A stretch of DNA of 64,000 nt from Poindextera sp965277425. Lineage in GTDB: Bacteria > Pseudomonadota > Alphaproteobacteria > Caulobacterales > Caulobacteraceae. The notes beneath the pieces were generated by a model. The model did not search any database, had not been told where the DNA came from, and saw only the letters and a program-made list of their open reading frames with translations. Numbering within the stretch: position 1 is the first letter of the stretch; each line of letters opens with the position of its first letter. The stretch spans positions 186,001 through 250,000 of the forward strand of contig CBDICR010000005.1 in NCBI GenBank assembly GCA_965277425.1. Reading direction: 5' to 3'. Positions 52,366-60,072 of the stretch are shown here, one piece after another. The position numbers were made by a program, and so were the translations under genes.

Positions 52366-52411
52366 AGAGCAGGTTGCGAGCGGAAAACCGCTTCACACTT
52401 TTCCGAAGGCC
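52366..52411. repeat. Alphaproteobacterial-type intergenic repeat fragment
   Basis: The sequence GAGCAGGTTGCGAGCGGAAA followed by ACCGCTTCACACTTTTCC resembles the palindromic intergenic repeats common in Rhizobiales and other alphaproteobacteria (core GCGG-AAAA-CCGC, CACACTTTTCC). The right half has diverged. The resemblance is from memory and needs a genome search. Confidence 0.5.
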
Positions 52412-52415
52412 CGCC

Positions 52416-52973
52416 TTAGGAGCCTTCCCAGGCGCGCACCGGGCCGACGTCCATATGAACGAAGTCGGACTCCGGGTAGTAGCCGACCCCGCCAAGTTCC
52501 AGGCTCGCCGCGGCGCTATGCAGATGACTGAGCTCGACATCGGGCAGCCGAACGTCGATGGCCATGCCGGACATGTGGAAGCTCTTCTTGGCCACCTCCT
52601 CGCTGCGCTCGTGCAGCATGGCGTTGGTGGCCGCCGATCGATAGCCGGAAATGACCTGGAAGCGCGCCTTGGTCCCGGTCCTGGTGTTCACGGTATCGAG
52701 CAGATCGAGCAACCGCGGATCGATCTGATGCACATCGCCGGTGCGGAAGTCGCGCAGGTGAAAGTTCACCGCGTCGAGCACGTCGGGGATGTAATCTCCG
52801 TCCGCCCAATAGACGGCTTCGATGGATTCGCCGGTGTGGAGATTATCCAGCGCCACCGAGCGCATCGTCGGGGCCGCCGGCGACTCGGCCCAGCCAAGCA
52901 AGGGAGCGGCGGTCAGGCCGACGCCGACCGCGGCGCCCAGACCGGCCTTGAGCAGGGTTCGTCGTACAAACAA
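52416..52973 (-). CDS. DUF882/M15A family peptidoglycan hydrolase, MepK-like, Tat-exported
   Basis: A 185-residue M15A-type (YcbK/MepK-like) metallopeptidase. An RRTLLKAG twin-arginine signal with a hydrophobic stretch spans about 4-28. The zinc ligands His133, Asp140 and His173 lie in HMSGMAID and VHMDVG, with the SGYRS motif at 109-113. MepK in Escherichia coli cleaves 3-3 cross-links of peptidoglycan. The start is TTG because no other start is in frame. It directly follows, by 66 bases, an LdtD-like L,D-transpeptidase gene, mirroring the E. coli ycbB-ycbK order. Confidence 0.85.
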   Translation of the reverse strand: MFVRRTLLKAGLGAAVGVGLTAAPLLGWAESPAAPTMRSVALDNLHTGESIEAVYWADGDYIPDVLDAVNFHLRDFRTGDVHQIDPRLLDLLDTVNTRTGTKARFQVISGYRSAATNAMLHERSEEVAKKSFHMSGMAIDVRLPDVELSHLHSAAASLELGGVGYYPESDFVHMDVGPVRAWEGS

Positions 52974-53039
52974 ACCGTCAATCCAACCGTTAAATGCGTC
53001 CCCCGACGAAGCGGATAAGGCGGTAAGTCGGCGCTTGCG

Positions 53040-54578
53040 TCAAGTCACGGTATGGGGGGCTGCGTCGATCCGCTGCATCAGGGCGCGGTCCCAGTCGTAG
53101 GGATCGGCGCGGAAACTCACCACCTGCCCGTCGGCGCTGGCGAAGGCGGTCCAATAGAAGAGCAAGACCGAGATCGGCTTGGGCAGCGCCGCGCGCACCG
53201 TGTCGCCGGAGGCGATGGTCTGGTCGATCTGGTCCGACGTCCACTTGGGGTCGCCCTGCATCACCGCGTCGGCGAGCACGACGGGCTTTTCAAGCCGGAC
53301 GCAGCCGTGACTGACCATGCGCCCATAGCCGGCGAAGGCGCCGTGGCTCGGGGTATCATGCAGATAGACGCTGTATTTGTTCGGGAAATCGAATTTCACA
53401 TGACCGAGCGCGGCCTTGTCGCCCGCCTTCTGCTGCAGCCGCGAACCGCCGCCCGGCAAGGGGATGACGATGAAGTCGTTGCGCGCGAAATAGCCCGGGT
53501 GCGCACGCTCCTTCGGCCAGAGCTCCTTCTGCGCGATGTCAGTGGGCACGTTCCAGGGCGGATTGAACACCACGCTGGAGATTACGCTTTGCAGCATGGG
53601 CGTCTCGTCGCCCGGCCGGCCGGTGACGGCGCGCATCGAGAGCGTCGGGGTGTCGTCATGAAAGACGGTCAGGACGGCGGCGGCGATGTTGACCTGGATG
53701 CGGTCCGACGGAAGCTGCTGCGGCAGCCAGCGCCAGCGCTCCATATTGGCGATGATCTGCTCGACCCGTTGGCCGATCGGCACGTTCAGCGCCGCGAGCG
53801 TCTGCGGGTTCAGCGTCCCCGTCGGCTCCAGCCCGTAGCGCTTCTGCGCACGCACGACCGCCTTGGCGAGCTCGGCGTCGAAGAGCGGGCCTCCCGGCTC
53901 AACGGCCGGATCTTCAACCGCCAATCTCGCCCGCAGCGCGGCCACACGGCGGTCGCTCACGCCCAGCTTGAGTTCCGGTCCGTCCGCCAGCAACGGCCAG
54001 CCGCCGCGTTGGGCGATGCCGCGATAGACCACAAGGCCGCGGCGCAGGGCGTCGTAGCCGGTATAGGGCGGCGGCAGGCTGTCCAGCCAGGCGCTTAAGC
54101 GGTCCTGCTGAACGGCCTGGACGAAGTCCGGCGCCGGATCGTAAAGCGCCGGGCGCAGACCCCACTCATAGAGAAAGGCGTCGGAGGAGAGCCGCCCGGC
54201 GTGCACCGCCTGGGCGTAGTGCAGCACCGAGTCCACCAGCATCGCCTGGCCGTCGCGTCGATCATCCGGATCGCGCGAATGCAGCAGATCGTCGAGATCG
54301 GCCGGCATGAAGGCGTCATGCGCAAAGCCGTGGGTCTCGGCCTGGGCCAGCGCGTGCTCCAGCACCGTGATCTGCCCAGGGCGCAGCACGACCTGGGGCG
54401 GCGCGGGCGGTGGCGCCTGCACGGGAGGGGCGCCCGCCATGGGGGACGCGCCCGCGAGCGGTTCCGGGGGCGGCTGGGTCATGCCAGCGGCGCTCGCGGC
54501 GACCATGGCGAGGCCGAAACCCAGGCCGATCATCGGGGCCGCCGCCCGTCGCCAAACCGCCGAGATCCTCGCGCTCAC
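53040..54578 (-). CDS. L,D-transpeptidase, YcbB/LdtD-like
   Basis: The 512-residue periplasmic enzyme has an N-terminal signal/anchor (about 11-32), a Pro-rich linker, an N-terminal domain with the PG_binding_1 motif (near 232-270), and the YkuD catalytic domain. The catalytic Cys426 is in MVSHGCVRLE with His412. This is the layout of LdtD, which makes 3-3 cross-links in peptidoglycan and gives beta-lactam resistance in some species. The GTG has AGGGGAA upstream. The downstream DUF882 gene supplies the matching hydrolase, so they probably work as a pair in wall remodelling. Confidence 0.9.
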   Translation of the reverse strand: MSARISAVWRRAAAPMIGLGFGLAMVAASAAGMTQPPPEPLAGASPMAGAPPVQAPPPAPPQVVLRPGQITVLEHALAQAETHGFAHDAFMPADLDDLLHSRDPDDRRDGQAMLVDSVLHYAQAVHAGRLSSDAFLYEWGLRPALYDPAPDFVQAVQQDRLSAWLDSLPPPYTGYDALRRGLVVYRGIAQRGGWPLLADGPELKLGVSDRRVAALRARLAVEDPAVEPGGPLFDAELAKAVVRAQKRYGLEPTGTLNPQTLAALNVPIGQRVEQIIANMERWRWLPQQLPSDRIQVNIAAAVLTVFHDDTPTLSMRAVTGRPGDETPMLQSVISSVVFNPPWNVPTDIAQKELWPKERAHPGYFARNDFIVIPLPGGGSRLQQKAGDKAALGHVKFDFPNKYSVYLHDTPSHGAFAGYGRMVSHGCVRLEKPVVLADAVMQGDPKWTSDQIDQTIASGDTVRAALPKPISVLLFYWTAFASADGQVVSFRADPYDWDRALMQRIDAAPHTVT

Positions 54579-54814
54579 GTCTATTCCCCTTGCCCATCGA
54601 GAGCCGTTTGCGCCCGGAAGCCGTCAGGGCTCCGCTGATAAAGGGATTCATCGACGATTTCGCTAGGCTCGCGGGGTTTACCGGGAAATTCGGCCAGGTG
54701 AGGCTTTTGTGCACGCGCGCCACTCAGACGTCGCTTGGCCGCGTCCCGCGCAGGGGCCATGATGGTCGGCGTTTCCGATGCGGATATTTCAACGACGATA
54801 GAGGAAGACAAGCC

Positions 54815-56053
54815 ATGGATTTGGCCCATGCGCGCAGCGGGCTCTCCGCTGACCGGCTCGAGCGGATCACCGATCACCTCAACCGAAACTATATCGAGCC
54901 CGGCAAGATCGCCGGCTGCCAGGTTGCGGTCTCCCGCCACGGCCATCTGGGCTATTTCAAGTCGTTCGGCCAGATGGACCGCGAGCGCGGCAAGCCGATG
55001 GGCGACGACACCCTTTTCCGCATCTATTCCATGTCCAAGCCGATCACTTCGGTCGCGCTGATGACTCTTTACGAACAGGGCTATTTCCAGCTCGACGACC
55101 CGGTCTATCGGGTGGTTCCAGAATGGCGCAACCACAAGGTCTGGGTCGGCGGCGAGGGCGACAAGATGGAGCTGGCCCGGCCCAACCAGCCGATGAGCTT
55201 CCGCCATGTGCTCAGCCACACCAGCGGCCTGACTTACGGTTCGATGCTCGAGGCGCTGGGCGCGCCGGCCGAGACCGATCCCGTCGCCCAGGCCTACGCC
55301 AAGGTCGGCGTGCGCCGCGGCGACGGCGAGACCCTGCACGACTTCGCCATGAAGCTGGCCCAGGTGCCGCTGCGCTACCAGCCCGGCGAGCGCTGGATGT
55401 ATTCCCTGGCCACCGATGTCTGCGGCTATCTGGTCGAGGCGATCAGCGGCAAGCGGTTCGACAAATATTTGCAGGAGACCATCTTCGATCCGCTGAAGAT
55501 GAAGGACACCGGCTTTTCCGTGCCCGCCAAGGACGTCGGCCGCTTCGCCGCCAACTATCGCCGCAAGGGCGACAAGACCCTTCAGCTCATGGATGACCCC
55601 GAAACCAGCGTCTATCTGAAAGAGCCCAGCTTCTTCTCCGGCGGCGGCGGCCTGGTGGGCACGACGGCGGACTATCTGCGCTTCGCCGAGATGCTGCGCC
55701 GCGGCGGCGAGCTGGACGGCGAGCGCATCCTAGGGCCGCGCACCCTCGATCTGATGACCCGAAACCATCTCAAGGGCGGCAAGGACCTGACCCAGGTGGC
55801 GATCGGCGGCTTTTCCGAAACGGCCAATTCCGGCGTCGGCTTCGGCCTCGGCTTCGCCATGACGCTCGATGAGGTGGCCACCGGATCGATGGGCGAAGGC
55901 GACTACTATTGGGGCGGCGCGGCCTCGACCATCTTCTGGGTCGATCCGAAAGAGGACCTGACGGTGGTGTTCATGACCCAGCTCATGCCCTCGGCCACCT
56001 TCAACTTCCGCGGCCAGTTGAAGAGCATCATCTATTCGTCGATCGTCGACTAG
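54815..56053 (+). CDS. Serine hydrolase, beta-lactamase (class C/esterase EstB) family
   Basis: A 412-residue cytosolic protein of the beta-lactamase/esterase fold. SxxK is Ser72-Met-Ser-Lys75 in YSMSKPIT; a YSL element replaces YxN near 200; a GEGDYYWGGAAST motif near the C-terminus stands for the KTG box. It has no signal peptide, so it is likely an esterase or D-aminopeptidase-like enzyme rather than a resistance enzyme. GAGGAA lies nine bases before the ATG. It is 60 bases ahead of the GH15 gene on the same strand. Confidence 0.85.
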   Translation: MDLAHARSGLSADRLERITDHLNRNYIEPGKIAGCQVAVSRHGHLGYFKSFGQMDRERGKPMGDDTLFRIYSMSKPITSVALMTLYEQGYFQLDDPVYRVVPEWRNHKVWVGGEGDKMELARPNQPMSFRHVLSHTSGLTYGSMLEALGAPAETDPVAQAYAKVGVRRGDGETLHDFAMKLAQVPLRYQPGERWMYSLATDVCGYLVEAISGKRFDKYLQETIFDPLKMKDTGFSVPAKDVGRFAANYRRKGDKTLQLMDDPETSVYLKEPSFFSGGGGLVGTTADYLRFAEMLRRGGELDGERILGPRTLDLMTRNHLKGGKDLTQVAIGGFSETANSGVGFGLGFAMTLDEVATGSMGEGDYYWGGAASTIFWVDPKEDLTVVFMTQLMPSATFNFRGQLKSIIYSSIVD

Positions 56054-56112
56054 GCCGCGGCAACCCATGGCGCGCTGACGCGCTATTGGCCACAGTCAGG
56101 GAGCCCAAGCGA

Positions 56113-57951
56113 TTGACCGACAAGCCAACGACGCCGCGCGAGCGCCGGATCGCGGACTATGGCCTGATCGGCAACACCTACAGCGCCGCGCTGGTCGGGC
56201 GCGATGCGAGCATCGAGTGGCTGTGCCTGCCGAAATTCGACTCGCCGGCCATCTTCGCCTCGCTTCTCGGCAGCGACGACAACGGCGTCTGGCGGCTCTG
56301 CGCCAGCGACGGCGAGGCCAAGATCAGCCGCCGCTATCGTCCGGGCACAGCCATCCTCGAGACGAAATTCGCGACGCCCGATGGCGCGGCCACCGTCATT
56401 GATTTCATGCCGCGTCCGGGCGCGGAGGGCGCCATCGAACTGGTTCGGCTGGTGCGTGGCGATCAAGGCGCCATCGATTTCGAGACCGCCATCACCTTTC
56501 GCTTCGATTATGGCCAGCTGCTGCCGTGGGTGCAGTCCAACGCCGTGGGGCTGACCGCCATCGCCGGGCCGGACGCGGTCAGTCTGGTTTCGACCGTGCC
56601 GCTGAGCAACAAGGACTTCGCCACACGGGCGGCGTTCCGCGTCCGCGCCGGCGAGACGGTCAGCTTCACTCTGCTTTGGTATCCCTCGCATATGCCGACC
56701 CCCGAGTGCCGCGCGCCAGAGCCCCTGCTGGCGGCGACGGAAGCCTTCTGGAAGACATGGATCGGCCGCGCCCAATACGAGGGCCCGCATCGTGAGATGG
56801 TCGAGCGTTCGCTGATCACGCTGAAGCTGCTCACCTACGAGCCGACCGGCGGCATCGTGGCGGCGCCCACCACCTCCCTGCCCGAACAGATCGGCGGTCC
56901 GCGCAACTGGGACTATCGCTATTGCTGGATCCGCGATGCGACGCTCAGCCTCTATGCCCTGCTGACCTCGGGTTATGTCGATGAGGCCGAGGCGTGGCGG
57001 AGCTGGCTGATGCGGACGGCGGCCGGCTCGCCCGAGGATCTGCAGATCATGTACGGCATCCACGGCGAGCGCCGGCTGTCGGAGTACGAGATCGACGGCC
57101 TGGCCGGGTTCGCCGGCTCCAGCCCCGTTCGGGTCGGCAACCAGGCCCACGCCCAGCGCCAGCTCGACATCTACGGCGAGCTCGTCGGCGGCATCTTCGC
57201 CGCCCATCGCCAGGGCGCCGACGGGGTCGAGCAGGCTTGGCCGCTGATCCTCGTCGTCATGGAGTTTCTGGAAACGATCTGGCGCGAGCCCGACAATGGC
57301 ATCTGGGAGGTGCGCGGGCCGCGGCGGCATTTCGTGCATTCCAAGGTCATGGCCTGGGTGGCTTTCGACCGCGCCATCGCCATGGCCGAGCAGCTCAAGC
57401 TGAAGGCGCCGCTGGCCCGATGGCGTCGGGGGCGCGCCGCTGTTCACGCCGAGGTCTGCGAGAAGGGCTGGGACGCCAAGCGTCGCACCTTCGTCCAGTA
57501 CTACGGCGGCGAGGCGCTCGACGCGGGCCTGCTGTTCATGGCCCTGACTGGGTTTCTGGCCATCGACGATCCGCGCATGAAATCGACCATCCAGGCGATC
57601 GAGCGCGAGCTGATGGTGGATGGCTATCTGCTGCGCTATTCGCCGGCGCCGGAGGTGGATGGCCTGCCCCCCGGCGAGGGCGCCTTCATGGCCTGCAGCT
57701 TCTGGCTCTGCGATGTCTACAAGCTGGCCGGGCGACACGCCAAGGCCAAGGCGCTGTTCACACGGCTGCTGGGCGCGGCCAACGACCTTGGCCTGCTGGC
57801 CGAGGAATACGATCCGGTCAACAAGCGCCAGCTCGGCAATTTCCCGCAGGCCTTCTCCCATGTCGGCCTGATCAATTCCGCCCACATCCTGGCCGGCCGC
57901 CGCGGCGCCGCGCGCCGGGCCGAGCGCGACCGCGATACGCCGGTCGGCTAG
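56113..57951 (+). CDS. Glycoside hydrolase family 15 (glucoamylase/trehalase-like)
   Basis: A 612-residue GH15 protein. An N-terminal beta-sandwich (about 1-220, with ADYGLIGN and CLPKFDSPAIF) precedes an (alpha/alpha)6 barrel. Catalytic region motifs are GPRNWDYRYCWIRDA and, for the general base, PPGEGAF; the closing NFPQAFSHVGL segment is typical. It has no signal peptide, so it acts on cytosolic oligosaccharide or trehalose. The TTG start has GGGAG nine bases upstream. It is probably cotranscribed with the serine hydrolase upstream. Many homologues are annotated as glucoamylase without activity data. Confidence 0.88.
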   Translation: MTDKPTTPRERRIADYGLIGNTYSAALVGRDASIEWLCLPKFDSPAIFASLLGSDDNGVWRLCASDGEAKISRRYRPGTAILETKFATPDGAATVIDFMPRPGAEGAIELVRLVRGDQGAIDFETAITFRFDYGQLLPWVQSNAVGLTAIAGPDAVSLVSTVPLSNKDFATRAAFRVRAGETVSFTLLWYPSHMPTPECRAPEPLLAATEAFWKTWIGRAQYEGPHREMVERSLITLKLLTYEPTGGIVAAPTTSLPEQIGGPRNWDYRYCWIRDATLSLYALLTSGYVDEAEAWRSWLMRTAAGSPEDLQIMYGIHGERRLSEYEIDGLAGFAGSSPVRVGNQAHAQRQLDIYGELVGGIFAAHRQGADGVEQAWPLILVVMEFLETIWREPDNGIWEVRGPRRHFVHSKVMAWVAFDRAIAMAEQLKLKAPLARWRRGRAAVHAEVCEKGWDAKRRTFVQYYGGEALDAGLLFMALTGFLAIDDPRMKSTIQAIERELMVDGYLLRYSPAPEVDGLPPGEGAFMACSFWLCDVYKLAGRHAKAKALFTRLLGAANDLGLLAEEYDPVNKRQLGNFPQAFSHVGLINSAHILAGRRGAARRAERDRDTPVG

Positions 57952-58005
57952 GCGCCCACGACGCCGCTCCCTAGGATGGCCGGGACACGCCCCGGGAGGA
58001 CGATG

Positions 58006-58845
58006 ATGGCCGACGAACCGCTGCTGTTGACCGACGATCCGGCGCCGCAGGTGCGACGCCTCACGCTCAACCGGCCCGCCAAGCGCAATGCGCTCTCCAA
58101 CGCCCTTCGCGGCGAGATTTTCGCTGCGCTCGAGGCTGGCGACCGCGACCCCGAGGTGCGGGTGATGATCCTGCGCGGCGCCGGGACCTGTTTCTCATCC
58201 GGCTACGACCTGGCCGGGGTGGGCGAGCTTCCCTACCAGACGGCCGGCGGCCAGGGTCAGTGGGCGCGGCACGTGGTCGAAGGCTGTTTCCGGGTCTGGG
58301 ATCTGGCCAAGCCGGTCATTGCCCAGGTGCACGGCTGGTGCCTGGCGGGCGGCTCCGAACTCGCGGTCGCCTGCGACCTGGTCTATGTCGCCCACGACGC
58401 CCAGATCGGCTATCCGGCCGTGCGCACCATGTCGCCGCCGGACAACCAGTACCACGCCTGGCTGATGGGAATGCGGCCGGCCATGGAGATGATGCTGACC
58501 GGCGATTCCATGAGCGGCGACGAGGCCGTGCGCCTGGGCTTCGCCAACCGCGCCTTCGACGCCGGCGCCCTGGAGGCCGAGGTTCTGTCGATGGCGCAAC
58601 GCATCGCCAAGGTCGACCCCGAACTCGCCCAGCTGAACAAGCGCCTGGTGCACCGGCAGATGGAGGCCATGGGCCTGCGAGCGGGCTTGCGCGCCGGCAC
58701 CGACCTGCATGCGCTGGGCTGGCACACGAGCGCCTCGCGCGCCTACATGGCCGAGATGCGTCAAGGCGTGAAGGAAGCCCTGACCACACGCGACAAGGCG
58801 TTCGGGGATTACCGGACGGGGGAGACGGCGACCGATCAAGCCTGA
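58006..58845 (+). CDS. Enoyl-CoA hydratase/isomerase family protein
   Basis: A 279-residue crotonase with the oxyanion motif CFSSGYDL and GWCLAGGSELA. The first catalytic Glu is kept (GGSEL), but the second Glu position in the PAVRT segment is Ala, so full hydratase chemistry is uncertain. Two ATGs lie together; the second is preferred because GGAGGA is five bases away. It follows the GH15 gene by 54 bases and converges on the MraY-like gene by 32 bases. It may act in degradation of a branched or modified acyl-CoA. Confidence 0.85.
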   Translation: MADEPLLLTDDPAPQVRRLTLNRPAKRNALSNALRGEIFAALEAGDRDPEVRVMILRGAGTCFSSGYDLAGVGELPYQTAGGQGQWARHVVEGCFRVWDLAKPVIAQVHGWCLAGGSELAVACDLVYVAHDAQIGYPAVRTMSPPDNQYHAWLMGMRPAMEMMLTGDSMSGDEAVRLGFANRAFDAGALEAEVLSMAQRIAKVDPELAQLNKRLVHRQMEAMGLRAGLRAGTDLHALGWHTSASRAYMAEMRQGVKEALTTRDKAFGDYRTGETATDQA

Positions 58846-58877
58846 AACATCCGTATCAGGGATTGCGCAGCGAGTTT

Positions 58878-59924
58878 CTAGCGCACCTTCAGGACCAGGA
58901 TCACCAAGAGCGCCGAGACGCCCAGGTGCAGCAGCATGAAGCGCACCAGGACCTGGGTGTTCGACCAGCCGAGCTCCTTGCGGCAATGGTCGTGCAGGGG
59001 AAAGCGCACGCCGGCCAGAACCTTGACGCCGAAGAAGCGCAGCAGCGCCACCTTGGCCAGGCCGGTCGCGCCGTTCAGCAGGATCACCGAGCCGACCAGC
59101 AGCAGGAAGAGCGGATTGTTGGTCGCCACCACCAGCATGCCGATCAGAAGGCCCAACGGTCGCGATCCCGCGTCCCCCATCAGCACCTGACTGGGCGCGG
59201 CGTTGTACCAGAGATAGCCGGCCACGCAGCCGACCATCAGAAAGGCCATGATCGCCCAGTTGGCCCCCTCGCGATTGACCGGGACGTTCAGGTGGCCGGC
59301 GACCAGCTCATTGCCGATGACCGCATAGAGCAGGCCGCCCAGGATCATGATGGCGGTGGCGGTCAGGCTGCCGGAAACCCCGTCCACCCCGTCCGAACAG
59401 TTGGTGGCGTTGATCGACAGCCAGATCAGCCCGGTCGCCAGCGGCACGGCGAACCAGGGGCTGAGCGGAATCACCCCCTTGAACCCCGGCAGCCAGATAT
59501 TGGTGGTGTTCATGCCGCAGATCACGATGGCGGCGGTGAGCGCGATGATCAGGTCGAACACCGCCAGCTGGTACTCGCTGAAGCCGCCGCGCCGGTCGTC
59601 GAAATAGCCGACGATCATAGCGACGACCACGCAAGGCAGGGTGAACAGGCAGCGCGCGCCGAAGGGCACGAAGATCAGCGAGCCGACACAGAAGATCGTC
59701 ACGAAGATCAGCCCGGCGCTAACCGGCTTGCCGACGCTCATCTCGGCGTTGACCGCGAAGGCGCGGCCTCGGTCGGTCGGCAACCGTCCCCAGAGCCGGG
59801 GCAGGACCAGCCAAGTGACCAGGGCGCAGACCGCGAAACCGACGGCCGACAGGAAAAAGAAGGAGTCGAACAGCCGCAACGGCCCCCAGAGGTGACCCAG
59901 ATTGGAAGAGATCCAGCTCAGCAT
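58878..59924 (-). CDS. MraY-like phospho-glycosyltransferase (GT4 polyprenyl-phosphate family)
   Basis: A 348-residue integral membrane protein with about ten helices. Conserved elements of MraY/WecA enzymes are visible: DD at 109-110, NCSDGVDG (175-182), GDAGS (250-254) and PLHDHC (309-314, where MraY normally has HHHF). The GKPVSAG segment near 65 is MraY-like. These point to transfer of a sugar phosphate onto undecaprenyl phosphate. The signature is divergent and the gene stands alone, not in a dcw cluster, so it is probably a paralogue. The ATG has no strong ribosome site. It is divergent from tkt. Confidence 0.75.
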   Translation of the reverse strand: MLSWISSNLGHLWGPLRLFDSFFFLSAVGFAVCALVTWLVLPRLWGRLPTDRGRAFAVNAEMSVGKPVSAGLIFVTIFCVGSLIFVPFGARCLFTLPCVVVAMIVGYFDDRRGGFSEYQLAVFDLIIALTAAIVICGMNTTNIWLPGFKGVIPLSPWFAVPLATGLIWLSINATNCSDGVDGVSGSLTATAIMILGGLLYAVIGNELVAGHLNVPVNREGANWAIMAFLMVGCVAGYLWYNAAPSQVLMGDAGSRPLGLLIGMLVVATNNPLFLLLVGSVILLNGATGLAKVALLRFFGVKVLAGVRFPLHDHCRKELGWSNTQVLVRFMLLHLGVSALLVILVLKVR

Positions 59925-60072
59925 GCGGGGTTTCGCGGCTCGAATCGGGAGAGGAAGCGAGCTTGAAGCAAGCCGGCGGCTTGGGCCAGCCGCCAGGCGG
60001 CGCGCGGCGCGTAGCTTGCGGAACTTCCCGTCCCGCCGCCCGTTGCTCGTGGGGGTCGCGGGGAGTGAACCA

